Positions 29,577 through 39,271 of a DNA stretch of 64,000 nucleotides are shown one piece after another. The number at the start of each line of letters is the position of its first letter. The stretch's first letter is position 1. Under the pieces are notes generated by a model that was given only the letters and a program-made list of their open reading frames with translations, was not told the DNA's origin and did not search any database. Location: contig NZ_FOMA01000001.1 of assembly GCF_900112495.1 (NCBI RefSeq), positions 806,001 to 870,000 of the forward strand, read 5' to 3'. Made by a program: the position numbers and the translations under genes. Source of the DNA: Bacillus sp. OV322. Its GTDB lineage: Bacteria; Bacillota; Bacilli; Bacillales; DSM-1321.

Positions 29577-29765
29577 ATGACTCATATCAATCAGTATTTA
29601 AGTTCATTGGCGCATAATTATTTCCTCATTTCCATTGCCGCTGTTTTATTTTTTACAATTAAGGCAATAGCGGCTTATTTATCGTATCAGCACTATAATA
29701 AAAAGCTGAAGTACATTCAGGACACACTGGAAGAATTAAACAAAAAAATAACAGAAAAAGATTAG
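29577..29765 (+). CDS. Small single-pass membrane protein with a coiled-coil tail
   Basis: The 62-residue product has one transmembrane segment (YFLISIAAVLFFTIKAIAAYL, ~residues 16-36) followed by a charged helix (NKKLKYIQDTLEELNKKITEK). The ATG follows AAAGGTTG at reasonable spacing. It resembles no named family that I know. It may belong with the preceding membrane gene, 110 bp upstream. Confidence 0.55.
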   Translation: MTHINQYLSSLAHNYFLISIAAVLFFTIKAIAAYLSYQHYNKKLKYIQDTLEELNKKITEKD

Positions 29766-30446
29766 GCAAAATGAGAAAATGTTGAAATTTATAAAGAGCT
29801 GTTTAAACACTTTTAAGAGGGATGTTTCCTGGCCGTCCCGAAAACAGCCTGACTGCTATAACTCACTTCTGTGATAAATGAATGAAGCACTTTCTGCATG
29901 TAACATTCATTAGTTGTGTTCATTCTGCCAGTGCGCGAACCCGATAGAGTACTTGATAAACCAAGCTACTCTTTTCCTCCATAATCTCACCTATGTCTTA
30001 AACATCCAGATTGGACAGCGATCTTAATTAATTAGACTTCACGGCTATAAACCAATTATAGTTCCAGATTATTGTTTAAAACCTTACAGTTTCATTTTAT
30101 TTTGTGGGAATACACCTTTAAAACCTTAATAACCTGTTTATACTTTTTTGGTACTGCTTTTCTGAATGTATACAATTCAGCATGAATATGCCTGGGCAGC
30201 GCCCTGCTGAAGAGTTATCTACCTCCCGCCGGGGAAAGTGTAGAGTACCGTTATTCAATTTATTACTATCATTTAACATAATGTTATGTCTTAGGTGATT
30301 TGCCGGATAAGTGGTATACGAAAAAGAACAATAAATTTAAATTTTTTTTCAGGAATAATTCTTAAATTGATCATCCAAAATGGTTAGAAGTTTAACTGAT
30401 GCGAAAATTATGGTAAGATAGGGAAAAATAAAATAAGGCAGTGACA
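29766..30446. other. 680-bp gene-free region before miaA
   Basis: I see no supported gene. Around 30190-30245 a short GC-rich block (CTACCTCCCGCCGGGGAAAGTG) resembles the end of the Bacillaceae repeat copies at 10.7 and 15.6 kb. The remainder is AT-rich and featureless to me. It marks the end of the accessory stretch that begins after mutL. Confidence 0.45.
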
Positions 30447-31403
30447 ATGTTGGTACATGAAAAATCAAAGCTTATAGTGATCATTGGGCCGACGGCGGTA
30501 GGTAAAACAAAATTAAGCATAGAACTTGCCCGCCGCTTTAATGGGGAAATAATCAGCGGTGACTCCATGCAGATTTATAAGGGTATGGACATTGGTACCG
30601 CCAAAATTACAGAGGATGAAAAAGAGGGTATCCCGCACCATCTCCTCGATATCAAAGAACCTGAAGAATCTTTTAGTGCAGCAGATTTTCAAGAAATAGC
30701 TTCTGAGTTAATTCACGATATCCATAAAAGGGGAAAAATACCAATTATTGCAGGGGGAACTGGTTTATATATCCAGTCAGTTCTGTATGACTACCATTTT
30801 TCTGAGGCGCCGCAAAATCCTGCTTACCGAAAAGAGCTTGAAGATGCAGCTGCCGAAAAAGGAAATGATTTTGTTTATGACAAGCTAAGGGCAATAGATC
30901 CTGAAAGTGCCGAAAAAATACATCCTAACAATATACGCAGAGTAATTCGGGCTTTAGAAATTCATCAATGCACCGGTCAAACAATGAGTGACCAGTTAAA
31001 GAAACAGGAATTTGAACTGAAATATGATACAGCAATAATCGGTTTAATTATGGACCGTGAAAAGCTGTACAGCCGGATTAATGATAGAGTGGAATTAATG
31101 CTGGAGAATGGGCTTGAGGAAGAAGCTAGACGTTTTTTCGATGCAGGTTTGAAAAACTGTCAATCCACTCAGGCAATCGGATATAAAGAATTGTTTGGCT
31201 ATTTTGAAGGAACATGCACGCTTGATGAAGCTGTAGTTGCATTAAAGCAAAATTCCAGGCGCTATGCGAAACGCCAGCTTACTTGGTTCAGAAATAAGAT
31301 GGATGTTGATTGGTTTGATATGACAGATCAGGTAAATCTGTTGAAAAAAATAGAAGAAATAACAGCTTTTGTTGCAGGAAAGCTTTCAATAAAAGCGAAT
31401 TAA
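30447..31403 (+). CDS. miaA: MiaA, tRNA dimethylallyltransferase
   Basis: MiaA transfers the dimethylallyl group to A37 of tRNAs, giving i6A, the substrate of MiaB (13530). The 318-residue protein has the P-loop GPTAVGKTK near residue 15, [17 protein letters not shown] (~40), the [14 protein letters not shown] segment and [14 protein letters not shown] near the C-terminus. The ATG at 30447 sits 8 nt from AAGG; the upstream GTG at 30441 is too close. hfq follows 32 nt after the stop. Confidence 0.96.
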   Translation: MLVHEKSKLIVIIGPTAVGKTKLSIELARRFNGEIISGDSMQIYKGMDIGTAKITEDEKEGIPHHLLDIKEPEESFSAADFQEIASELIHDIHKRGKIPIIAGGTGLYIQSVLYDYHFSEAPQNPAYRKELEDAAAEKGNDFVYDKLRAIDPESAEKIHPNNIRRVIRALEIHQCTGQTMSDQLKKQEFELKYDTAIIGLIMDREKLYSRINDRVELMLENGLEEEARRFFDAGLKNCQSTQAIGYKELFGYFEGTCTLDEAVVALKQNSRRYAKRQLTWFRNKMDVDWFDMTDQVNLLKKIEEITAFVAGKLSIKAN

Positions 31404-31435
31404 TAAAAGATAGAGAGAAAAGAGGAGGATTTAAC

Positions 31436-31669
31436 ATGAAACAATCCGTAAATATTCAGGATCAATTTTTAAACTCATTAAGAAAAGACGGTATCTTTGT
31501 TACCGTGTTTTTATTAAACGGATTCCAAATTAGAGGCCAAATAAAGGGATTTGATAACTTTACGGTACTATTCGAATCAGAAGGAAAGCAGCAATTAGTG
31601 TTTAAGCACGCAATTTCCACATTTGCGCCACAGCGTAACGTTCAGATTGACTTTGAAGCTAAAGAATAA
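31436..31669 (+). CDS. hfq: Hfq RNA chaperone
   Basis: A 77-residue Sm-like protein that forms hexameric rings and binds small RNAs. Sm1 ([24 protein letters not shown]) and Sm2 ([12 protein letters not shown]) are intact; the Gram-positive type short C-terminus follows. Strong GAGGAGG site. It is adjacent to miaA, as in most bacteria, and ends in its own terminator. Confidence 0.97.
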   Translation: MKQSVNIQDQFLNSLRKDGIFVTVFLLNGFQIRGQIKGFDNFTVLFESEGKQQLVFKHAISTFAPQRNVQIDFEAKE

Positions 31670-31680
31670 CGTCAGATATA

Positions 31681-31712
31681 AAAAAGACAGGTTTTCATAC
31701 CTGTCTTTTTTT
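31681..31712 (+). terminator. hfq terminator
   Basis: An AAAAAGACAGG / CCTGTCTTTTT stem with a T-tract lies 11 nt after hfq. Confidence 0.92.
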
Positions 31713-32073
31713 TATGCGTATAGATAATAATTGGCTGATTAAATAATGTGATTTCCACTGAAACATTGTATGACTCCTTAAAAACCAATTGTTTTTTAAA
31801 CAAAATATACTGTTATCAATCCCTAAAGAATATATATGAATGAAGAAAATATTTCTTGGGAAAGCGCAGGAAATGACATTCTCCTTAAAAAACAGGGTGA
31901 ATCAGTACAAATTATGTCGGAAATGCATTCATGTACATAAACAAAGAGAGAAATTTGTCCGCTTTTGTCTTGAAAACGTGAAATGCTACTATGATTTCTC
32001 TATAACCTGAGCGAAGAGGGCATTGGAAATATGGCGGCAGATGAAGAAAACGGTTTATAAAGAGGTGAAAGAT
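31713..32073. other. hfq-spoVK intergenic region
   Basis: About 360 bases have no supported gene. A mother-cell promoter for spoVK is expected here from what is known in B. subtilis, but I could not place convincing sigma-E elements. An AT-rich start and a GAGCGAAGAGGG block precede spoVK. Confidence 0.4.
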
Positions 32074-33027
32074 TTGGATCAGCCTATCCGGATGAAAAAT
32101 AACGGGCAAATAAATATTGTTTTGAGCGGTGAAAAGAGAAGAACTCAAATAAAAGAGCCGCCGGTCAGGGAAATACAGGAAAAGGATTTTCCTATTCAGC
32201 ATATTGCTTTAAAAGAGATTGAAGAAGAGATGGGCGCTCTTGTCGGCATGGAAGAAATGAAGCGGATGATTAAGGAAGTATACGCCTGGATTTATGTGAA
32301 CAAAAAGAGAGAAGAGCGCGGGCTGAAGGCTGGGCGGCAGGCACTGCATATGATGTTTAAGGGAAACCCCGGCACAGGAAAAACCACTGTGGCAAGGTTA
32401 ATAGGGAAGCTTTTTCAAAAAATGGATGTGCTGAGCAAAGGGCATTTAATCGAAGCAGAGCGGGCAGATCTTGTTGGGGAATATATCGGGCATACTGCAC
32501 AAAAAACCCGGGATTTAATTAAAAAGGCGCTGGGAGGGATTTTATTTATTGATGAAGCATATTCACTGGGGCGGGGCGGAGAAAAGGATTTTGGAAAAGA
32601 GGCAATTGATACTCTCGTAAAGCATATGGAGGACCGGCAGCATGAATTTATTTTAATTTTAGCAGGGTACTCAAGGGAAATGGATTACTTTCTAACCTTA
32701 AATCCCGGACTTCATTCACGTTTTCCGCTAGTGGTGGATTTTCCTGATTACTCTGTGGATCAGCTGCTTGAAATATCCAGGCTTATGCTCAGTGAAAGGG
32801 AATATATAATGAACGGTGATGCAGAACGAAAATTAAGGGAGCACCTCTATTTGATAAAATCGTACCGCAGCCTGACATCTTTTTCAAATGGAAGGTATAT
32901 CCGCAATGTCCTGGAAAAATCAATTCGTGTCCAATCTATGAGACTTCTCATGGAAGACTCATATGAGCGCAATGATTTGCTCACATTGAGAAGCCAGGAT
33001 TTAGTCTTTCCGGAGGATGAAGAATAA
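32074..33027 (+). CDS. spoVK: SpoVK, stage V sporulation AAA ATPase
   Basis: SpoVK is a CbbX-like AAA+ ATPase needed for spore maturation. The 317-residue protein has Walker A FKGNPGTGKTTVARLIGKLF (~100), the ADLVGEYIGHTAQKTRD pore-loop region, Walker B GGILFIDEAYSL and a sensor/arginine region near NPGLHSRFP. I use the TTG start after AAAGAGGTGA; alternatives farther upstream lack a ribosome binding site and do not match the family. Confidence 0.93.
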   Translation: MDQPIRMKNNGQINIVLSGEKRRTQIKEPPVREIQEKDFPIQHIALKEIEEEMGALVGMEEMKRMIKEVYAWIYVNKKREERGLKAGRQALHMMFKGNPGTGKTTVARLIGKLFQKMDVLSKGHLIEAERADLVGEYIGHTAQKTRDLIKKALGGILFIDEAYSLGRGGEKDFGKEAIDTLVKHMEDRQHEFILILAGYSREMDYFLTLNPGLHSRFPLVVDFPDYSVDQLLEISRLMLSEREYIMNGDAERKLREHLYLIKSYRSLTSFSNGRYIRNVLEKSIRVQSMRLLMEDSYERNDLLTLRSQDLVFPEDEE

Positions 33028-33207
33028 GGTAGGCCTTTGAAAAATGATTCTTCAAGTGATGATGTATTGCCTTTTGTTGTTTATTGCATTTTAATCACCA
33101 TAATGAATAAGGTGCTTTCACTGTTGGATGATTCAGCCGAAAGCACCATGCTCTGTGTGCGCCTCAAGAGATACCTTATTTGCTTTGAATGGAGAGCAGG
33201 GCGCAAA

Positions 33208-33819
33208 TTACTTGGCAAGAGACTTCAGTTGTTTATTCGGCAGTTTCCATTTGTATATATACGAAAATACTCTTAACAGGGTAACTAATATGAAAAGGGT
33301 ATATAGCTGCCATGCGCTTTGGGCAAATCCCATTCCGATAACTGCGCCGATCAAAATGGCCCATACTGCATAGATCTCTTCCTTGAATACAAGCGGTTTT
33401 CTCCCGGCGAGCAAGTCTCGTACAATTCCGCCCCCGCTGCCTGTAAGTACAGCAGCAACAATAACTGCGCTGATTGGGTGATTCATCCGGACAGCGAACA
33501 GTGCTCCCTGGATTGCAAATGCGGATAATCCGATTGCATCCGTTAAATTCCCCCATCTGTTCCAATGTTTAAGCAGATTTGCGGGAAACAGAAAAACGGC
33601 CGTTATTGTTAAAAAAGCGATGGTGAAATACATGCTTTGATTCCACAGGGCAGAAACAGGAACACCGATCAATAAGTTGCGGATCGCACCGCCTCCAAAA
33701 GCGGTCACTATTCCAAGGGTATAGACCCCCAAGATATCATATTCTTCTTCCATGGCAATTACAGCCCCGCTGATTGCAAAAGCTATCGTGCCAATTATAC
33801 TTAAAACTTCCCAAGTCAT
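33208..33819 (-). CDS. TRIC-type (UPF0126) membrane protein
   Basis: The 203-residue protein is a trimeric-intracellular-cation-channel family member with two inverted repeats of about three helices each and a seventh helix. Signature glycines lie in LGIVTAFGGGAIRNLLIG (~36-53) and VLTGSGGGIVRDLLAG (~124-139), the pore-lining repeats. It resembles B. subtilis YvgT. It is transcribed against its neighbours spoVK and hflX. The 180-bp gap after spoVK holds no gene. Confidence 0.85.
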   Translation of the reverse strand: MTWEVLSIIGTIAFAISGAVIAMEEEYDILGVYTLGIVTAFGGGAIRNLLIGVPVSALWNQSMYFTIAFLTITAVFLFPANLLKHWNRWGNLTDAIGLSAFAIQGALFAVRMNHPISAVIVAAVLTGSGGGIVRDLLAGRKPLVFKEEIYAVWAILIGAVIGMGFAQSAWQLYTLFILVTLLRVFSYIYKWKLPNKQLKSLAK

Positions 33820-34036
33820 AGTACTACCTCGATGTAATCTTCATAATTTTTTAGCCAAATAAGATTTTAGCATGTTCAGAAAGATTTACAATGCTTTTGG
33901 TAAATTTTTTTGTTCACAAATGCACATTAAAATAGGACAAAACTTACCAAGTTGTTTTTTAAGCAGTATGCTGGAATTTTGTGATGATGTATTTTTTTGG
34001 TATGATGAAGAAAAGCAAAAGAAAGAGGTGCCTAGC

Positions 34037-35290
34037 TTGGAACAAAGAGAATATGAAAAGGTAATTCTGATAGGGTGCCAAACAAATGAGGATGATGACC
34101 GATATCAATATTCACTGGAGGAGCTATCTTCATTAACAAAGACTGCAAATGGTGAAGTGCTGGCAATAGTCACTCAAAAAAGAGACCGCATTCATCCATC
34201 TACATATATAGGTAAGGGCAAAGTTGAAGAATTAGCACATCTGGAAGAAGAAATGGAGCCCGATCTTTTTATTTTCAATGATGAATTATCTCCGAGCCAA
34301 ATCCGGAATTTATCCAAAGAACTTCAAGCAAGAATTATAGACCGTACCCAGCTGATCCTGGATATCTTTGCACAAAGAGCACGCTCTAAAGAAGGAAAGC
34401 TTCAGGTGGAGCTTGCACAGCTGCAATATCTGCTGCCGAGGCTTGCTGGCCAGGGTGTATCTTTGTCAAGGCTCGGAGGGGGAATTGGGACAAGAGGGCC
34501 CGGGGAAACCAAACTTGAGAGCGATAGAAGACATATCAGAGGGAAAATTGATGATATCAAAAATCAGCTCAGTACAGTTGTGAAGCACAGGGAAAGATAC
34601 CGTGAAAGAAGAAAGCGCAATAAGGCTTTTCAGGCAGCAATTGTGGGCTACACCAATGCAGGAAAGTCCACCTTGTTCAACCGCCTGACAGAAGCAGGAT
34701 CTTTTGAAGAGAATTTATTATTTGCCACACTGGATCCTATGACAAGAAAGGCAGTCCTCCCAAGCGGGTTCAACATACTGATGACGGATACAGTCGGTTT
34801 TATCCAGGACCTGCCAACATCATTAATCGCCGCTTTCCGTTCCACACTTGAGGAAGTGAAAGAAGCGGATGTCCTGCTGCATGTAGTGGATTCATCTAGT
34901 CCGGACTATTTTAATCATGAAAAAACAGTAAATAATCTTCTTGCTGATTTAGAGGTTCATAATATCCCGCAGATAACCATTTATAACAAACTTGATCAGC
35001 AGCATCCTGATTTCTTGCCGCTTTCTAAAGAAACATCATTGGTGATTAGCGCATTTGATCAAAATGATTTAAAATCAGTACTGTCATCCATTGAAGAAAC
35101 CGTGATCGGCCAGATGGAATTTTATCACGTTTACCTGCCATCCAGCGAAGGAAGACTTTTATCACAGCTGGAGAATGAAAGCATCCTGCGCTCTCTTTTG
35201 TTTCATGAAGAAGACGAACAATATGAATGCAAAGGCTATAGCCTAAAGGACCATCCATTGACGGGCCAGCTAGAGAAATATGCAAAATAA
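34037..35290 (+). CDS. hflX: HflX (YnbA) GTPase
   Basis: HflX is a ribosome-associated GTPase that splits stalled 70S ribosomes. Visible: the N-terminal HflX domain with [11 protein letters not shown]-like [32 protein letters not shown], the G1 motif [19 protein letters not shown] (G3) and NKLD (G4). I use TTG at 34037, preceded by AAAGAGGTG, giving 417 residues. The longer frame from 33872 has no family similarity. ynbB follows 12 nt later. Confidence 0.93.
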   Translation: MEQREYEKVILIGCQTNEDDDRYQYSLEELSSLTKTANGEVLAIVTQKRDRIHPSTYIGKGKVEELAHLEEEMEPDLFIFNDELSPSQIRNLSKELQARIIDRTQLILDIFAQRARSKEGKLQVELAQLQYLLPRLAGQGVSLSRLGGGIGTRGPGETKLESDRRHIRGKIDDIKNQLSTVVKHRERYRERRKRNKAFQAAIVGYTNAGKSTLFNRLTEAGSFEENLLFATLDPMTRKAVLPSGFNILMTDTVGFIQDLPTSLIAAFRSTLEEVKEADVLLHVVDSSSPDYFNHEKTVNNLLADLEVHNIPQITIYNKLDQQHPDFLPLSKETSLVISAFDQNDLKSVLSSIEETVIGQMEFYHVYLPSSEGRLLSQLENESILRSLLFHEEDEQYECKGYSLKDHPLTGQLEKYAK

Positions 35291-35302
35291 AGGAGTAACA
35301 TC

Positions 35303-36580
35303 ATGTATCAACATCTGAAAAACGGAAGCATCCTGCAAAAACTTGCTGATGAAATGGAAGGAAAGATAGCCCCATTGAAGCAGGAAGCAGCCAAAAGAGC
35401 TGAATCCAATCAGTTTCGGGTGCTGCAGAGCTTTCAAAAGCACAAAGTAAGTGATTCTCATTTTATCCCTTCAACAGGATATGGATATGATGATGCGGGC
35501 AGAGACACGCTTGAAGAAATCTATGGAGAAGTATTCGGAGGAGAAGCAGGGCTTGTAAGGCCGCAGATCATCTCTGGAACACATGCTATCTCCATTTGTC
35601 TTTTCGGTGTTCTCAGGCCGGGAGACGAGCTTCTATATATTACCGGTAAACCTTATGATACTTTAGAGGAAATTGTGGGTATAAGAGGTAATGGAACTGG
35701 ATCGCTGAAGGAATTTCATATCGATTATAATACTGTTCTTTTAAATGACGAAGGTAAAGTGGATTATGAAGAAGTCAGGAAAGCAATAACTCCAAAAACT
35801 AAAATGATTGGAATTCAAAGGTCGAAGGGATATGCTACAAGGCCGTCTTTCACTATCAGCGAAATCAAAGAAATGATTGATTATGTTAAAGGCATTAATC
35901 CGGATCTTGTGGTATTCGTAGATAATTGTTACGGGGAGTTTGTGGAAGACATTGAGCCCTGCCATGTTGGAGCAGATCTGATGGCTGGTTCTCTTATCAA
36001 AAATCCCGGAGGAGGCCTTGCCAAAACTGGAGGGTATATTGTCGGGAAAAAGAAATGGGTGGAAGCCTGTTCCTACCGTCTTACCTCCCCTGGAATAGGT
36101 GCGGAAGCCGGAGCGTCCTTATATAGCCTTCAGGAAATGTATCAAGGCTTCTTTCTTGCTCCCCATGTGGTTGAACAGGCCTTGACAGGAGCAATGTTTA
36201 CCTCAGCGCTTCTTGAAAAATTAGGGATGAATACATATCCAAAATGGGATGCCAAAAGGACAGACCTGATTCAGTCTGTGCAATTTGATGATAAAGACAA
36301 AATGGTAGCCTTCTGCCAGGCCGTACAATTTGCTTCGCCTGTTAATTCCCATGTTACACCGTACCCGAGCTATATGCCAGGCTATGAAAATGACGTTATT
36401 ATGGCCGCTGGCACCTTCATTCAGGGTGCAAGCATAGAACTATCTGCAGATGGTCCAATAAGGCCTCCGTATGTGGCTTATGTTCAGGGAGGACTAACAT
36501 ACTCACATGTAAAAATTGCTGTGCTCACAGCAGCAGATTTCTTAATCGAGAAAAATCTGCTGAATATCGGAAATAAATGA
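35303..36580 (+). CDS. ynbB: YnbB, methionine-gamma-lyase-like PLP enzyme
   Basis: The 425-residue protein matches the YnbB family (once called aluminium resistance protein), fold-type I PLP enzymes related to cystathionine and methionine gamma-lyases. The PLP lysine is in AGSLIKNPGGGLAKTGGYI (~230), with FVDNCYGEF upstream as the pyridine-ring aspartate. It lies between hflX and glnR, as in B. subtilis. The true substrate is not established in most species. Confidence 0.92.
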   Translation: MYQHLKNGSILQKLADEMEGKIAPLKQEAAKRAESNQFRVLQSFQKHKVSDSHFIPSTGYGYDDAGRDTLEEIYGEVFGGEAGLVRPQIISGTHAISICLFGVLRPGDELLYITGKPYDTLEEIVGIRGNGTGSLKEFHIDYNTVLLNDEGKVDYEEVRKAITPKTKMIGIQRSKGYATRPSFTISEIKEMIDYVKGINPDLVVFVDNCYGEFVEDIEPCHVGADLMAGSLIKNPGGGLAKTGGYIVGKKKWVEACSYRLTSPGIGAEAGASLYSLQEMYQGFFLAPHVVEQALTGAMFTSALLEKLGMNTYPKWDAKRTDLIQSVQFDDKDKMVAFCQAVQFASPVNSHVTPYPSYMPGYENDVIMAAGTFIQGASIELSADGPIRPPYVAYVQGGLTYSHVKIAVLTAADFLIEKNLLNIGNK

Positions 36581-36604
36581 AGAAACATAATCCGGAAAAA
36601 ACAA

Positions 36605-36627
36605 AACATCGGCCCTGTGCCGGTGTT
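36605..36627 (+). terminator. Probable hflX-ynbB terminator
   Basis: An AACATCGGC / GCCGGTGTT stem with a 5-nt loop, followed by TTAACTTTTT. The T-tract is weak. Confidence 0.6.
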
Positions 36628-36662
36628 TAACTTTTTAAGGAAAGTGTTCGAAAAAAATTTCA

Positions 36663-36713
36663 TGTTAGGAAACTTAACATTCCTTTGACATTTTTTCTTA
36701 CGTATAATATGAT
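36663..36713 (+). promoter_or_regulatory. glnRA promoter with two GlnR/TnrA operators
   Basis: TGTTAGGAAACTTAACA (36663-36679) is a perfect GlnR/TnrA site (TGTNA-N7-TNACA). A second, weaker copy, TGACATTTTTTCTTACG (36686-36702), overlaps the promoter spacer. The promoter is TTGACA (36685-36690), 17 bp, TATGAT (36708-36713). This two-site arrangement at the -35 is what is known for autoregulation of B. subtilis glnRA. Confidence 0.9.
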
Positions 36714-36747
36714 ATCTATATGAAGAATATCAAGGAGGATCCGAAAT

Positions 36748-37152
36748 ATGAGCGGCAACAGCATTCGGCGTTCAATGCCTCTATTTTCAATCGGAGTTGT
36801 CATGCAGCTGACGGAGTTGTCTGCGCGCCAAATTCGGTATTATGAAGAGCACCACTTAATCACTCCTGACAGAACAGAAGGAAACCGCCGTCTTTTTTCG
36901 CTAAATGATATCGACAGGCTTCTGGAAATTAAGGAACTATTAGAGCAAGGCGTCAATCTTGCAGGAATAAAAAAAATATTCGCTGTTAAAGAAGAAGCCC
37001 AGTTTCAAAAAGAAATGATCAATCAAGATGAAAAACCAAAGCGCGATTTAAGTGATGAAGAATTAAGGAAACTCCTTAGAGCTGAACTGACTCACGGCGG
37101 CAAATACCGCACAAGCCTCAGGCAAGGCGATATGTCCCGTTTTTTTCATTAA
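36748..37152 (+). CDS. glnR: GlnR, nitrogen-assimilation repressor
   Basis: GlnR is a MerR-family repressor that, with feedback-inhibited glutamine synthetase as co-regulator, shuts off glnRA in nitrogen excess. The 134-residue protein has the winged HTH ([24 protein letters not shown]) at residues ~16-39 and a C-terminal autoinhibitory tail ([22 protein letters not shown]). Two operators lie in its promoter. glnA follows 44 nt later in the same operon. Confidence 0.97.
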   Translation: MSGNSIRRSMPLFSIGVVMQLTELSARQIRYYEEHHLITPDRTEGNRRLFSLNDIDRLLEIKELLEQGVNLAGIKKIFAVKEEAQFQKEMINQDEKPKRDLSDEELRKLLRAELTHGGKYRTSLRQGDMSRFFH

Positions 37153-37196
37153 TTTAAATAAATCTTACTTTATATGACTTGGGGAGGAATTTGACA

Positions 37197-38531
37197 ATGG
37201 CAAAGTTTACACGTGAAGACATTAGCCGCTTGGCAAAAGAGGAAAATGTAAAATATATCCGTCTGCAATTTACGGATATATTGGGAACGATTAAAAATGT
37301 TGAAATTCCTGTCAGCCAATTAGAAAAAGCTCTGGACAATAAAATGATGTTTGATGGATCTTCTATCGAAGGATTTGTCCGTATTGAGGAATCTGACATG
37401 TACTTATATCCTGATTTGGATACATGGGTAATCTTCCCTTGGACATCTGAAAAAGGTAAAGTGGCACGCTTGATCTGTGATATTTATAATACAGATGGCA
37501 CACCTTTTGAGGGTGATCCCCGTGCAAATCTAAAAAGAATTCTTGCTGAAGCAAGAGATTTAGGATTTACAAGCTTCAATCTTGGACCAGAACCGGAATT
37601 CTTCTTATTCAAACTGGATGCATCCGGCGAACCTACTCTGGAACTGAATGATAAAGGCGGATACTTTGATTTAGCGCCTACAGATCTTGGTGAAAATTGC
37701 CGTCGTGATATCGTGCTTGAGCTTGAAGAAATGGGCTTTGAAATTGAAGCATCACACCATGAAGTGGCACCTGGACAGCATGAAATTGACTTCAAATATG
37801 CGGATGCCATTACTGCTTGCGACAACATCCAAACGTTCAAGCTTGTAGTAAAAACTATTGCACGCAAACATGGATTGCATGCAACCTTCATGCCTAAGCC
37901 ATTATTTGGTGTAAATGGATCTGGTATGCACTGCAACGTTTCTTTATTCAAAGAGAAAGAAAATGCTTTTTATGATAAAAGCGGAAAACTGGAATTGAGT
38001 GAAACTGCAGAGCAATTCATTGCAGGAATCATAAAGCATGCTCCAAACTTTACTGCGGTAACCAACCCTACAGTAAATTCATTCAAGCGGCTTGTTCCTG
38101 GATATGAAGCACCATGTTATGTAGCATGGTCAGCTAAAAACCGCAGTCCGCTAATCCGTATTCCAGCTTCCCGCGGAATCAGCACACGTGTTGAAGTAAG
38201 AAGTGTCGATCCGGCTGCAAACCCATACCTAGCACTGGCTGTACTTCTTAAAGCAGGCCTGGACGGTATTAAAAACCAATTAACACCGCCAGCCCCAGTA
38301 GACCGCAATATCTATGTAATGACAAAAGAAGAGCGTGAAGAAGTAGGGATCATCGACCTTCCAGCTACTCTTTATGCAGCACTTGAAAAGCTGAAAGAAG
38401 ATGAAGTGATTTGTTCCGCTCTTGGTGAACACTTGCTTGAACATTTCATCGAAGCAAAAGAAATCGAATGGGATATGTTCCGCACACAAGTTCATCCTTG
38501 GGAACGCGAACAGTATATGTCAATGTACTAA
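37197..38531 (+). CDS. glnA: Glutamine synthetase, type I
   Basis: It makes glutamine from glutamate, ammonia and ATP and is the sensor for GlnR and TnrA. The 444-residue GSI-alpha enzyme has DGSSIEGF (~54), GPEPEFFLF (~130), [10 protein letters not shown] (~240) and [13 protein letters not shown] (~315). The last 15 residues, [15 protein letters not shown], lie in a 44-bp segment repeated at 45095-45138. That indicates an element integrated at this 3' end and restored the coding sequence, leaving MSMY intact. Start ATG follows GGGGAGG. Confidence 0.98.
   Translation: MAKFTREDISRLAKEENVKYIRLQFTDILGTIKNVEIPVSQLEKALDNKMMFDGSSIEGFVRIEESDMYLYPDLDTWVIFPWTSEKGKVARLICDIYNTDGTPFEGDPRANLKRILAEARDLGFTSFNLGPEPEFFLFKLDASGEPTLELNDKGGYFDLAPTDLGENCRRDIVLELEEMGFEIEASHHEVAPGQHEIDFKYADAITACDNIQTFKLVVKTIARKHGLHATFMPKPLFGVNGSGMHCNVSLFKEKENAFYDKSGKLELSETAEQFIAGIIKHAPNFTAVTNPTVNSFKRLVPGYEAPCYVAWSAKNRSPLIRIPASRGISTRVEVRSVDPAANPYLALAVLLKAGLDGIKNQLTPPAPVDRNIYVMTKEEREEVGIIDLPATLYAALEKLKEDEVICSALGEHLLEHFIEAKEIEWDMFRTQVHPWEREQYMSMY
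38476..38519. repeat. attL-like 44-bp direct repeat inside glnA
   Basis: This 44-bp segment (starting TGTTCCGCACACAAG, ending AACAGTATATG) is identical to 45095-45138. The sequences diverge on both sides (left copy preceded by GGATA, right copy by AGATC). It ends 12 nt before the glnA stop codon. Confidence 0.85.
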
Positions 38532-38538
38532 GAAACTC

Positions 38539-38571
38539 AACCCCTTGAGCCATATGGCTTCGAGGGGTTTT
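38539..38571 (+). terminator. glnRA terminator, left (current) copy
   Basis: A stem of CCCCT.GAGCC pairing with GGCT.C.AGGGG is followed by TTTTC just after glnA. It was brought in with the island. Confidence 0.8.
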
Positions 38572-38606
38572 CTTTGATGGGCAAATGAGGGGGATTAGCT
38601 GTTTAT

Positions 38607-38741
38607 TTAAGGCTTGCCCATCATTTGCCCATCTTTTTTTCACGAGTGTTTTTGACCCAAAATGTCCTAAGTATATTCTTCAAATCTGTCCATTTGCTGT
38701 TCTTCTAATTTTTTCGAGTCTGTCAGCAATAAACGGCCATT
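38607..38741 (-). pseudogene. Decayed 3' tail of a probable integrase
   Basis: On the minus strand a 45-codon frame reads LLLTDSKKLEEQQMDRFEEY, then has a TAG, DILGQKHS, a TGA, and ends KKDGQMMGKP with TAA. Two in-frame stops sit where AAG/CAG and CGA codons would give a continuous charged tail. It ends next to the att site, where the integrase of an element of this kind normally ends, and the tail resembles those of Bacillus tyrosine recombinases. No catalytic residues remain, so the assignment rests mainly on position. Confidence 0.35.
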
Positions 38742-38823
38742 TTACGGTGGAGAGTGGTAATGACGCCTCTCCCTTCAACATAGGGAAGCCCAAAAAAGTC
38801 TTTACCTGCAGCTAAGCGACTCT

Positions 38824-39009
38824 CTACTCATGATAAGACTCCATTACGATCTGCTGCATTTCTTCTAGCGTCCGCTCATCCAAATGAAGAGGAGGGGAGC
38901 TTCTTTTTCTTTTTAGTTCAGCATACTTCTCTGTTTGTTCAGTTAGTATCAACCCACGTAATTTCAGCACATTCCGATCCGGTATAATTTCTCCGCCCGC
39001 CTCACTCTT
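38824..39009 (-). pseudogene. YolD-like protein remnant
   Basis: A minus-strand frame without a start codon encodes EIIPDRNVLKLRGLILTEQ, then a charged stretch and PLHLDERTLEEMQQIVMES. This follows the YolD-like pattern (I-x-DRG-x-x-KW-x-x-x-x-LPEH near the N-terminus, LDE-x-x-x-EE-x-x-x-I near the middle). It stops early and lacks the C-terminal half. YolD genes usually sit next to a Y-family polymerase on prophages, plasmids and ICEs; no polymerase is here. Confidence 0.5.
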
Positions 39010-39271
39010 TTATAGGAATGTTTGTTTGTGTAAGTGTTCTTCTTAAGTATAAAGAGTTCAACTTTATTAGGAAACAGTAAAAAGAAAACTTTTAAGTTAA
39101 TGTCGATATTTGTCGTGGAAATAAAAGTGAAAAGTGGGAAAACTATCGTATAATAGTCTTGTTAATTTGTGTTTTAATAGGAAAAATATATGTGAGTTAA
39201 TATTCGAATAAAAAATATCTAAATCTATTTTAACCCCTTACTATTACAATAATCAGATTGAAGGTCACGAT
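39010..39271 (+). promoter_or_regulatory. Promoter region of the four-gene operon
   Basis: An AT-rich, gene-free 260 bp with a consensus -10 element TATAAT at 39149-39154; the -35 match is poor (GTGAAA at about 16 bp). No inverted operator stands out. The ribosome binding site for the first gene (GAAGGTCACGAT) is present. Confidence 0.5.

Noticed and set aside
38585-38815. 76-codon plus-strand frame left of the island operon
   Set aside because: No ribosome binding site. The opposite strand reads better as a decayed gene tail.
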